In this document: piece by piece, positions 28,601-35,097 of the stretch | Numbering within the stretch: position 1 is the stretch's first letter | How the letters are laid out: each line of letters begins with the position of its first letter | NCBI GenBank assembly: GCA_024372625.1 | Contig: CP099607.1 | Span: 248,001-312,000, forward strand | Length of the DNA: 64,000 bases | Direction of reading: 5' to 3' | From: Comamonadaceae bacterium OTU4NAUVB1 | Lineage (GTDB): Bacteria > Pseudomonadota > Gammaproteobacteria > Burkholderiales > Burkholderiaceae_C | Made by a program: the position numbers and the translations under genes | The notes under the pieces: generated by a model | What the model was told of the DNA's origin: nothing | The model's input: the letters and a program-made list of their open reading frames with translations, nothing else | The model's database searches: none

Positions 28601-29879
28601 AGGCGCCGAAGTTGCCCTCGCCCTGCGGGTAGTTGTAGACCAGCATCGCCACCCGGCGCTCGGCCGGCGGCGTGGCGCGCAGGCGCGTCAGGGCGGCGGC
28701 CTTGTCGGCGACCGCATCGACCTGCGCCGCGATCGGCGCCAGCGCGCCGCTCGCCGCGTCGCGCGCGGTGATCAGCATCGGATCGACCATGCCGGCGAGT
28801 TCGCTGGGCGTGTAGTAGTAGGCGACGTCGGCCTGCGCCAGCCCGGACGTGCTCCGCGCCCATTGCGCGGCGTCCATGGCCAGGGCCGGCATGGTCTGGA
28901 GCACCGGCACGCCGATGCGCTCGAGCTCGGCCTTGCGCTCGGTCGGGTTGAAGACCAGCGCGGCGTTGACGATCAGGTCGGCCACGCGGCGCGGGGCGGC
29001 GTCCGGGCCGGGGCCGGCGGCGTGCGTCATGGCGAAGAACAGGTCCTTGCGCTGGCGCGGACCGTAGAACGCGTAGGCCCGCAGGCCGCGCCGCTCGAGG
29101 GCGCCCACGAGCGCGTCGACCCAGCCGGTGTCGTCGCTCGTCAGGACGGCGTTGTTGATGGCGATCGCCACCGTCGGCGCGCCGGCCGCCGGGCCCGGCA
29201 GGCGATCCAGCGCCCCGGGATCGGACTCGATGCCGGGCCAGCCCGGGTGGTAGAGACCGGCCGCGGGCAGGCGCTCGGGCGCCGGCAGGCCGTCCAGGCG
29301 CCCGACCTGGCGCAGGGCCGCCATCGACGCCGCGAGGTTGGCGGCGCGGGCGTTGCGCCAGTAGCCGCGCAGGCGCTGCGCCCAGGCCGCATCGACGCCG
29401 CGCTCGGTGGCCAGCGGGGCGGCGGCGACGGCTTCGTCGCGCGCCACGGCGGCGGCCTCGCCGACCAGCACGTAGGGCACGCCGCTGCGCTCGATCGCCG
29501 TGCCGAAGCGCGCCGCCGCCGCCTCGCCGACGCCCGCGTGCGGGGCGTCGATCACCAGCAGCGCGGCGCCCGCGACGGCATCGGCCAGGGCGTCGGGCGT
29601 GTCGCGCTCGGCCGACAGCGTGCGCAGCGGCACGCCGGCCGCGCGCGCCGCCGACTGCAGCTTCGCCAGCCGCGCGGGCGAGACGAGGTAGGTGGCCAGC
29701 AGGACGATGCGTCCGGCATCCCCGGCCGCGCCGTCCACCGGCTCCGCGGCGCGCGCCGGGCGGCCCGCGCCGGCCAGGGCGAGCGCCAAAGCCACGGCGA
29801 GCGCCAGGGCGAGCATCGGCAGCCGGGTCGCGACCCAGGCCGCCAGGGCGCCCGCGCCCGGTCGCGCGCCGCGCCTCAC
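25629..29879 (-). CDS. cobN: CobN-like chelatase with signal peptide and C-terminal membrane anchor
   Basis: 1416 residues, in the CobN/ChlH/BchH large-subunit family. Core motifs include MLVYNYPQGEGNFGASFLN, the HVGTHGTLEWAPGKE block (about 583-597), GDLPNVYPYIMDNLGEA and TGSYRDQFPGVMRWLD. Unlike cytoplasmic CobN, it starts with a hydrophobic export signal (about residues 15-42, ending GRPARAAEP) and ends with a Pro/Ala-rich linker and one membrane helix (about 1385-1405, LAALFIAALVLLAGAW). It therefore should be periplasmic and anchored. No CobS/CobT ATPase is nearby. It is the third gene after an ExbB-like and an ExbD-like gene, with a GTGA overlap, behind a cobalamin riboswitch. The closest known logic is the HmuS/HmuU/HmuV set of Bacteroidetes haem uptake. 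Substrate here is inferred to be a corrinoid or other tetrapyrrole. Confidence 0.9.
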   Translation of the reverse strand: MRRGARPGAGALAAWVATRLPMLALALAVALALALAGAGRPARAAEPVDGAAGDAGRIVLLATYLVSPARLAKLQSAARAAGVPLRTLSAERDTPDALADAVAGAALLVIDAPHAGVGEAAAARFGTAIERSGVPYVLVGEAAAVARDEAVAAAPLATERGVDAAWAQRLRGYWRNARAANLAASMAALRQVGRLDGLPAPERLPAAGLYHPGWPGIESDPGALDRLPGPAAGAPTVAIAINNAVLTSDDTGWVDALVGALERRGLRAYAFYGPRQRKDLFFAMTHAAGPGPDAAPRRVADLIVNAALVFNPTERKAELERIGVPVLQTMPALAMDAAQWARSTSGLAQADVAYYYTPSELAGMVDPMLITARDAASGALAPIAAQVDAVADKAAALTRLRATPPAERRVAMLVYNYPQGEGNFGASFLNVPRSLHNMLAALRDAGYRTDAPEAERITPQVQATMAAFHRPETLGPLLERDLAEALPLARYLAWFRALPAATQARIEAHWGPPERSSLLRDVGGERAFVIPRVRMGGADGHVVVLPQPPRQEPSDDPAQKARTIYHRSATPLSHGYLATYLWLRTRFGAGAVVHVGTHGTLEWAPGKERALAVDDDPLLALGDLPNVYPYIMDNLGEAVTAKRRGRAVLVSHSTPMFAPAGFRPRVQEMHELMHDWENVSPGPVKVELEARLAAQFVEHQYHRDLKWTREQILADFAGFMERLHPHLDELAMTAQPLGLAAFGEVPDARRRHGTILQILKKPLIEALGEDIDEVFLLDAKNVALSRPARWLEAALVDARAASTLDLRAVDAARPPPQGASAVPNRAQGKPLDSAVLLALAERAQRLDATLAGNQEIEGFLAALDGRHLASSYGGDPVRNPDSLPTGRNLYGFDPGRVPTREAWGIAVAAMDAWIAAHAKAHGGRPPEKIAFTLWAGETLRHQGVMESQALYAMGVKPRWDEAGRVVGLETIPAAELKRPRLDVLVSVTGSYRDQFPGVMRWLDAGVRQVADLREAGTDNFVARHSEALAQRLRAEGATPAQAQRWSTVRVFSNEAGSYGSGLADATTASDTWAAQGRGGGDARMAGLYVDRMGHAQGDGLEGLARHGAHAANLAQVDAALLSRTSNTYGMLTSDDPFQYLGGLALAVRQLTGRDPALYVQNLRDGAEVRTEGADDAIAKEMQTRYLHPQWIEAQKAEGYSGTLQVLKTAQFLWGWQVTAPRSVRQDHWQSLHDVYVRDRYRLGTREWLEGDNRAAFAQTLERMLDAVRLDYWRPDAETRRELARAYEAAVGATGQRDLNPLVRRFAAREADAPAAPATDRADAARPATPRTAPRPLEVARAAPPTRAAPAAVPPAAPASTRVEGLRLLPQPERVPPSATDVPASVVDRLAALFIAALVLLAGAWRQTRRAPPPRPA

Positions 29880-30232
29880 GGCCCGACCGGCGTCGCGTCG
29901 GCCGGAACGTAGACCATCGTGCCGTCCTTCATGCGGTAGGCGGTGCCGGCCTTCTCGCCGTCGCCCTCGCCCGAGGCGCCGCTCGCCTTGAAGCGCGTCA
30001 CCTTGCGGCCCTCCTTGGTGAGGATCTCCATGTCGGGCCGGCCCTCGTTGCGGATGACGGTGACCTTGTCCTGGGCGAACGGGTTCATGGGGTTGTTGAT
30101 GACCGCGATCATCAGCATGCCGATCACCACCATGAAGACGTCGATCAGGTTGATGGTGGAGAGCACCGGATCGTCGTCCTCGGCGTCCAGGCCGTCGAGG
30201 ATGGAGAAACGCCGGCCCTGGCGCCCGCTCAC
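29876..30232 (-). CDS. DUF2149 protein, ExbD-like motor partner
   Basis: 118 residues from a GTG overlapping the stop of the ExbB-like gene. A short acidic N-terminus is followed by one membrane helix, INLIDVFMVVIGMLMIAV (about 27-44), whose Asp31 sits where ExbD, TolR and MotB carry the proton-binding aspartate. The rest is a small periplasmic domain ending in GTAYRMKDGTMVYVPAD. DUF2149 genes co-occur with ExbB-like and CobN-like genes. The motor role is inferred from the helix and the neighbours. Confidence 0.85.
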   Translation of the reverse strand: MSGRQGRRFSILDGLDAEDDDPVLSTINLIDVFMVVIGMLMIAVINNPMNPFAQDKVTVIRNEGRPDMEILTKEGRKVTRFKASGASGEGDGEKAGTAYRMKDGTMVYVPADATPVGP

Positions 30233-30702
30233 GACGCGCGCTCCCGGGCGTCGAGCACCATCACCAGCTCGTTCATCAGCCAGCGCCGGCGCACCGTGTA
30301 GACGACGAAGGTGATCGAGGCCGAGGCCAGCGCGACGATCACGCTGGCGAAGGCCGGCGCCAGGCTCTGCGCCACGCCCTGCGACTCGCCCGAGGCCACC
30401 GCGACCAGCGCGGGGCCCATCGGGATCATGGTGGCGATCAGCCCGAGCATGGGCGCCACGCGGCTGCACAGGCGCACGCCCTCCAGCGCCTTGAGCACGG
30501 CCAGCTCCATCTGCTCCTGGCCACGGTCGGCCAGCGTCCCGAGCAGCAGCGCGCGCGTCGGCTCGCGCCGCCGCTGCAGGTACTCGATGCCGAAGGCGCC
30601 CAGCCCGTAGACCGCGTAGAGGAAGGACAGCAGGACACCCAGGGTGACCGGCCACAGGAACAGGCGTGCCAGTTCGAACAGAACGGCTTCGAAAGCGAAC
30701 AT
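30229..30702 (-). CDS. MotA/TolQ/ExbB-family proton channel protein
   Basis: 157 residues with three membrane segments (about 10-32, 85-105 and 115-138). The family signature VAPMLGLIATMIPMGPALVAV is complete, followed by FASVIVALASASITFVVYTVRRR. It pairs with the DUF2149 protein as ExbB pairs with ExbD and should use the proton gradient. It is shorter than Escherichia coli ExbB (no long cytoplasmic tail). First gene of the riboswitch-led operon; no good Shine-Dalgarno is visible before its ATG, only TCATCATCTCC. Confidence 0.92.
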   Translation of the reverse strand: MFAFEAVLFELARLFLWPVTLGVLLSFLYAVYGLGAFGIEYLQRRREPTRALLLGTLADRGQEQMELAVLKALEGVRLCSRVAPMLGLIATMIPMGPALVAVASGESQGVAQSLAPAFASVIVALASASITFVVYTVRRRWLMNELVMVLDARERAS

Positions 30703-30733
30703 GGAGATGATGACCCGACGATGCGATGCCCGT

Positions 30734-30753
30734 CACCGGCCTCCCCGCCGGTG
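30734..30753 (-). promoter_or_regulatory. Short hairpin between aptamer and first gene
   Basis: CACCGGC (30734-30740) and GCCGGTG (30747-30753) form a 7-bp stem with a six-base loop, 31 bases before the first start codon of the operon. It may be part of the expression platform of the riboswitch. No T-tract follows, so it would act on translation or by Rho rather than as an intrinsic terminator. Confidence 0.45.
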
Positions 30754-30765
30754 CTTGGGTGTCAT

Positions 30766-30800
30766 GGCCGCCGCACCCGCGTGGCGCGGGCGCGGCGGCC
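30766..30800 (-). promoter_or_regulatory. Strong hairpin directly 3' of the riboswitch aptamer
   Basis: Nine base pairs (30766-30774 with 30792-30800), one A/C mismatch, then six more pairs around a TGG loop form a nearly perfect 15-bp stem. On the transcript it comes right after the B12 box. No U-run follows. An ATG just beyond it opens a 10-codon frame that ends in TGA, a possible leader peptide. Confidence 0.6.
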
Positions 30801-30805
30801 GCCTC

Positions 30806-31000
30806 GTTGGCCGGTATCCGGGCTGACAGCGCGGCCCCCGGCGGCCTTCCCGGACACCTGTTTCAGGGCGTCCAGTGGCTTGCGTCGCCGGGGGTGGCGC
30901 CCGGGGGCGCCGTCTGCTTGACCGTTGCGGGGGCAGCGCAGGCGGCGCCGGCGTTCCGCGAGGGAACACCGCCACTCCTGCTTCCCGTTGAACTGCGCCA
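30806..31000 (-). ncRNA. Cobalamin (AdoCbl-type) riboswitch
   Basis: Read on the minus strand, the leader has the conserved parts of the cobalamin riboswitch in order: AACGGGAAG (30981-30989), GCTGCCCCCGCAACGGT (30921-30937), GCCACTGG (30872-30879), GGGAAGG (30845-30851) and the B12 box AGCCCGGATACCGGCC (30809-30824). Lengths between them fit the family. It lies upstream of the ExbB-like, DUF2149 and CobN-like genes and should lower their expression when cobalamin is plentiful. The aptamer boundaries are approximate. Confidence 0.93.
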
Positions 31001-31032
31001 CGTGAACCGCGCCGCGAGCACCAACCCGGCCG

Positions 31033-31059
31033 ATTCTACAAAGACGTGATGAAAGTCAC
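31033..31059 (-). promoter_or_regulatory. Candidate promoter of the riboswitch operon
   Basis: On the minus strand TAGAAT (31033-31038) matches the -10 consensus at five of six positions and lies about 30 bases before the aptamer. GTGACT (31054-31059) is the best -35 match but the spacer is only 15 bases. Confidence 0.3.
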
Positions 31060-31185
31060 ACCGCAGCGCCCGCTTTGCCGCCGCCTTTCACACGTTCACC
31101 GGACTTCGCGCCAGCCTTACACGCCGTTCACGTGGCCGCGCCACGATGAATCCCTCGCAATCACGCAGTCTTCGAAGGAGTCGTT

Positions 31186-31497
31186 ATGAAGCAGATGATC
31201 CTCGCCGCCGGCACCACCCTCCTGCTGGCGCTGGGCGGCCTCTCGGCCCCGGCGCAGGCCCAGCCCCACGGCCCGGGCGGCCGCTACGACCGGCCCCAGG
31301 TCATCGTGGTTCAGCCACCGCCGCCGCGCTACCACGCGCACCCCGTGCACGGCCCCCGCTACGACCACCGGTACGACGACCGGTACGACCACCGGTTCGA
31401 CCACCGCCGCGACCGGCGCGCCCATCGCCGCGATCGCGACCGCGACGGCGTGCCCGACCGCCACGACCGCTTCCCGGGCAACCCGTACCGCCGCTGA
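31186..31497 (+). CDS. Small exported Arg/Asp/His-rich repeat protein
   Basis: 103 residues; AAGGAG lies eight bases before the ATG. The signal peptide ends near APAQAQP (residue 26). Then come PPPPRY and four tandem tetrapeptides of the form YDHR (residues 59-74, bases 31360-31407). The C-terminus RDRDGVPDRHDRFPGNPYRR resembles a calcium-binding thrombospondin type 3 repeat. Probably a periplasmic or surface protein; the role is unknown. Histidines and aspartates could bind metal. It is divergent from the B12-riboswitch operon, about 180 bases away. Confidence 0.78.
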   Translation: MKQMILAAGTTLLLALGGLSAPAQAQPHGPGGRYDRPQVIVVQPPPPRYHAHPVHGPRYDHRYDDRYDHRFDHRRDRRAHRRDRDRDGVPDRHDRFPGNPYRR

Positions 31498-31638
31498 GCG
31501 CGGCGCGCCAGTGCCCCCGGGCATCCGGCTAATCACCGATACGGCGCGGCGCGCGGCCCACTAAGCTGGCTGCGCCGTGCCCCCGCCATCCCGACGGAAA
31601 GGAACCACGGCCGCATCGCGATCAGAAAGAGACACGAC

Positions 31639-33399
31639 ATGAAGCTGCCTTCCAAGGCCCAGGCCCTCTCCTTTTCGTTCCCCCGCCGCCCGGTGGCCCT
31701 CGGCACCGTCCTGGCGGCCGCGCTGTGCGTCGCGGGCTGCGGCGGCAGCGGCGGCGACGACGACGACGACGCGCCGCCGCGCCAGGCCATGACCTGCGCC
31801 CAGCTCGGCGGCATGACGGTCGCCGCCGGCGCCATCGGCCTGCCCACCACCGGCGCCGTCGTCACCAGCGCCACCGTCGTGGCCGCCACCGGCAGCGGCC
31901 CCACGGCGGTGGGCGAACACTGCCGGGTGCTGGGCGACATCCGCCCGGTGGACGCCACCGCGCAGAGCGTCAAGTTCCAGCTCAACCTGCCCACCGCCTG
32001 GAACGGCAAGGCGATGATGTTCGGCGGCGGCGGCTACAACGGCACGCTCGCCACCGGCGCGGGCAACGTGCCGGCCGGGCCGACCGACAAGGCGACCCCG
32101 CTCGGCCGGGGCTACGCCACCTTCGGCAGCGACTCGGGCCACCAGGCCGACCCGCTCACCACCAGCCGCGACGGCAGCTTCGGCGCCAACGACGAGATGC
32201 TGCGCAATTTCGCCGGCGACGCCATCAAGAAGACGCGCGACGTCGCGGCGGCGCTGATCGAGTCGCGCTACGCCACGCGCGCGCGCCAGACCTACTTCGC
32301 CGGCGGCTCCACCGGCGGGCGCGAGGCGCTGGCCGCCGTCACCCGCTGGCCGGCCGATTTCGACGGCGCCATCGTGCTGTACCCGGCCTGGGACGCGGTG
32401 GCGCTGGACCTGCAGTTCGGCCGCATCACGCGCGCCCTGGCGCAGCCCAACGCCTACCCCAACCGCGCCAAGCGCCGGTTGCTGCTGGACGCCTCGACCG
32501 CCGCCTGCGACGCGCTGGACGGCGTCGCCGACGGCCTGGTGAGCAACGTCGCCGCCTGCAACGCCGGCTTCGATCCGCGCACCGCGACCTTCAACGGCGC
32601 GCCGCTGCGCTGCCCGGGCGGCGCGGACACGGGCGACGCCTGCCTGTCGGACGCGCAGCTCACCGCCCTGGAGGTCACCAACACGCCCCTCGTGCTGCCC
32701 TACCGGCTGGCCAGCGGGGAGACCGGCTACCCCGGCTTCAATGTCTGGGGCACCGATTTCGGCGCCACCGGCACCAGCCCGCTGCAGCCCACGGTGGTCA
32801 CGCTGTCGCTGGGCACCCTGGCGCCCGCCAACCCGATGCCGGCGGTCACGGCGACGGCTTCACCGCCCTACGGCAGCACCTTCTGGGACCAGTGGATCCG
32901 CTTCTTCGTGACGCGCAACGCGAACGCCGATTCCCTGGCGGTCGATCCGCAGAACCCGGGCGCGCTGCAGTCGCGCATCGTCGAACTCTCCGGGCTGCAG
33001 GACGTCACCAGCGCCGACCTCTCGGCGTTCCGCGCGCGCGGCGGCAAGATCCTGATGGCGCACGGCTCGCACGACGCGCTGGTCAGCACCCGCGCCACGG
33101 CGCGCTACTACGCGCGGCTGCGCGAGGCGATGGGCACCGCGCAGGTCGACAGCTTCGTGCGCTACTACGAGATCCCCGGCTACGGCCACGCCGCCAGCAG
33201 CGTGTTCAACGCCGCCTGGGACTCGCTCACCACGCTGGAGAACTGGGCGGAGTCCGGCGTGGCGCCACCGGCCCAGGTGGTGGCCGACACCGCCGGCGTG
33301 CCGGGCCGCACCCGGCCGCTGTGCGACTACCCGCGCTACGCGCGCTTCGTCGGCGGCAATGTCAACGCCGCGACCAGCTTCAACTGCGTGAACCCGTAG
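31639..33399 (+). CDS. Tannase/feruloyl esterase family lipoprotein, altered active site
   Basis: 586 residues. A lipoprotein signal (LAAALCVAGC, Cys about residue 37) is followed by Gly/Ser and an Asp run. Family motifs include FQLNLPTAWNGKAMMFGGGGYNG, ATFGSDSGHQ, and the nucleophile region YFAGGSTGGREAL. Near the C-terminus KILMAHGSHDALVS (acid) and YEIPGYGHAAS (His) complete the triad. Both cysteines of the family's CS-D-HC motif are missing (GS and HA). The paralogue at 55011-56675 has both. Substrate is probably a plant phenolic ester; activity is uncertain because of the altered motif. Confidence 0.88.
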   Translation: MKLPSKAQALSFSFPRRPVALGTVLAAALCVAGCGGSGGDDDDDAPPRQAMTCAQLGGMTVAAGAIGLPTTGAVVTSATVVAATGSGPTAVGEHCRVLGDIRPVDATAQSVKFQLNLPTAWNGKAMMFGGGGYNGTLATGAGNVPAGPTDKATPLGRGYATFGSDSGHQADPLTTSRDGSFGANDEMLRNFAGDAIKKTRDVAAALIESRYATRARQTYFAGGSTGGREALAAVTRWPADFDGAIVLYPAWDAVALDLQFGRITRALAQPNAYPNRAKRRLLLDASTAACDALDGVADGLVSNVAACNAGFDPRTATFNGAPLRCPGGADTGDACLSDAQLTALEVTNTPLVLPYRLASGETGYPGFNVWGTDFGATGTSPLQPTVVTLSLGTLAPANPMPAVTATASPPYGSTFWDQWIRFFVTRNANADSLAVDPQNPGALQSRIVELSGLQDVTSADLSAFRARGGKILMAHGSHDALVSTRATARYYARLREAMGTAQVDSFVRYYEIPGYGHAASSVFNAAWDSLTTLENWAESGVAPPAQVVADTAGVPGRTRPLCDYPRYARFVGGNVNAATSFNCVNP

Positions 33400-33408
33400 C
33401 CGGGCGCG

Positions 33409-34758
33409 TCACGACAGGATCACCTGCAGGCTGTGCTCGTATTGCGCGGCGAGCTGGTCGAAGCTCTCGACCAGCGCCTCGGTCGAGCGTGCCAGGGCGG
33501 CGGCGCCCTCCGGCCGGCCCAGGCGCTGCAGGCTGAGCGCGAGGCGCAGCCATTCCGCGCGCGCGGCGCCCAGCGCGGCGCGCACCTCCGGTGAACTCAG
33601 CGGCGCCCGCTCCAGCTCGACCAGCGCCGCCTCGAAGGCCGCCGCCGTGGCCGGCAGCAGCGCGGGGTCGACGCGGGCGCCCAGGGTGGCGAGCAGCGCG
33701 GTCTTGGCGATGCGCTCCGCCAGCATGCGCTGGCGCCCGCACAGGTTGACGATGCGCAGCGCGCGCCGTCCGCTGGCCGCCTGCAGCGCCTCGGCCAGGG
33801 CCTCGGCGGCCTCGAGCAGCACGTCGGCGGCGGCGTCGATGCGCACGATGTCGCGGGGCGCCGCGCGCGCGGGCCAGACGGCCGCGAAGGACGCCCACGC
33901 CGCGCCGACCCGCGCCAGCGCCGCGGCGCATTCGGGCCGGGCCGGCAGCCGCCCCAGGTGGGCGAGGGTGTCGTCGATGCGCTCGGCCACCGCGCGCCGC
34001 CGCCCGGGGCCGTGCGCCGTCTCGACGTTGGCGATCTGCTGCGCGGCCAGGCGCGCGAGGCGCTGCGACAGCATGCGCAGCTGACCGGCGCGGTTCACCG
34101 CCTCGGCCCATTGCGCCGCATCGACCACCGCGCGCGAGACTTCGCCCAGGCGCAGGTTGGCGTGCATGGCGGTGCCGCGCAGCAGCGCGAAGGCCGCGTC
34201 CTCGTCCATGCGCCGCGCCACCATCAGCAGGCCCTTGGCCTTGTCGACCCACTTGCGCTCGTCCAGCCGGAGGCGCAGCTGCGCCAGCTCGACCCGCAGC
34301 GCCCGCTCGCGGCGCCAGCGCGCCGCGGCGCGGTCGGCCAGCGCGGCCAGCCCCGGCGCGTCGATGGCGCCCAGGTCGGCCCAGGCCTGGACGCCGGCCT
34401 CGACCAGCGCGGCGTGGGCGTCGGCGTCCAGCGGCGGGCCGAGCACGGCGACCGGCCAGGGCGGACCGTCCGCCGCGCCTCCGGCCGTGGCGATTTCGCG
34501 CAGGACGTCGAGCACCCCGCCGATGCCCTGGCCGGCGCAGAACACCACCGGCGGCCCGCCTTTCTCGGCCAGATCGACCGCCTCGACGGCCGGCGCCGCA
34601 CCGGGCGGACTGGCCAGCGCACGCAGGAAGGCGGCGCCGCCAGCATGCAGGGTCGCCGCGCGTCCGGGCACGCCCGCGTCCAGGGCGCGGCGCAGCGCGG
34701 CGGGCGGTGCGGCGGGCCCGTCGGAAGGATCGATCAGGACGAGGTGCAGCGAGGTCAT
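33409..34758 (-). CDS. ANTAR regulator with PilJ-type nitrate-sensor repeats (NasT/NasR-like)
   Basis: 449 residues from ATG 34758 (MTSLHLVLIDPSDG). The N-terminus (about 1-135) looks like a degenerate receiver. A helical stretch leads into an ANTAR domain (ERKWVDKAKGLLMVARRMDED ... AFALLRGTAMHANLRLGEVS, about 155-205), split here into two blocks. The C-terminal 240 residues hold two PilJ-type four-helix repeats, each opened by the P-box-like motif NRAGQLRMLSQRLA and NLCGRQRMLAERIAK. PilJ domains are related to the nitrate sensors of NarX and NasR. It should bind nitrate or nitrite and antiterminate leader RNA. It is divergent from narK. Confidence 0.88.
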   Translation of the reverse strand: MTSLHLVLIDPSDGPAAPPAALRRALDAGVPGRAATLHAGGAAFLRALASPPGAAPAVEAVDLAEKGGPPVVFCAGQGIGGVLDVLREIATAGGAADGPPWPVAVLGPPLDADAHAALVEAGVQAWADLGAIDAPGLAALADRAAARWRRERALRVELAQLRLRLDERKWVDKAKGLLMVARRMDEDAAFALLRGTAMHANLRLGEVSRAVVDAAQWAEAVNRAGQLRMLSQRLARLAAQQIANVETAHGPGRRRAVAERIDDTLAHLGRLPARPECAAALARVGAAWASFAAVWPARAAPRDIVRIDAAADVLLEAAEALAEALQAASGRRALRIVNLCGRQRMLAERIAKTALLATLGARVDPALLPATAAAFEAALVELERAPLSSPEVRAALGAARAEWLRLALSLQRLGRPEGAAALARSTEALVESFDQLAAQYEHSLQVILS

Positions 34759-35097
34759 CGGCGTCGGCGGGGTGGGCGGGTGGGCGGCGGCGCGGGTGGC
34801 GGGCGGGGCGGCCACCCGGCCGGATGGCGGGCGGCGCGGCGCGGCGCGGCGCCGGGGCGCATGGCGAAACCCGAGGCTAACCGGATCGCACCGGGCACGG
34901 AGCTTGCGTCGAACGGGGTTCACGGTGCAACGAAGCACCGTTCTGGTGATTACTCCGCGGTTCCGCGGATCCCGGTGGCGCACGCCTCCCGGCACCTTAC
35001 CGCCGGCGAAGCCGCCGCGCGATCCTCCCCCAAACCCGCCGACGATCCGCGCCCTCCCCCGGGGCCGTGTCCAGGCATTGCATCGAACGAAGCTGCC
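34759..35097. other. Divergent region between ANTAR gene and narK
   Basis: 339 bases. The half next to the ANTAR gene is extremely GC-rich with runs of GGCGC (34831-34853). The half next to narK carries the hairpins described above. No clear sigma-54 or sigma-70 boxes were found by eye. Confidence 0.5.
34881..34940 (+). ncRNA. Candidate ANTAR-target dual hairpin in the narK leader
   Basis: ANTAR proteins bind two hairpins whose six-base loops have A at position 1 and G at position 4. Here P1 is CCGG-ATCGCA-CCGG (34881-34894, short stem) and P2 is ACGGTGC-AACGAA-GCACCGT (34922-34941, seven pairs). Both loops fit the rule. The 3' arm of P2 (CACCG, 34936-34940) can also pair with CGGTG at 34973-34977, which encloses a further stem TCCGCGG/CCGCGGA; this would be the competing structure. 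The spacing between P1 and P2 (about 28 bases) is longer than usual and P1 is weak. Confidence 0.45.

Noticed and set aside
26184..29912. 1242-codon open frame on the plus strand, antisense to the CobN-like gene
   Set aside because: Product is Arg/His/Gln/Val-rich without domains. Long antisense frames are expected at this G+C; the CobN frame explains the region.
31361..31420. Possible CRISPR-like repeat from evenly spaced similar units
   Set aside because: The 12-base units are contiguous codons of a YDHR protein repeat, with no spacers.
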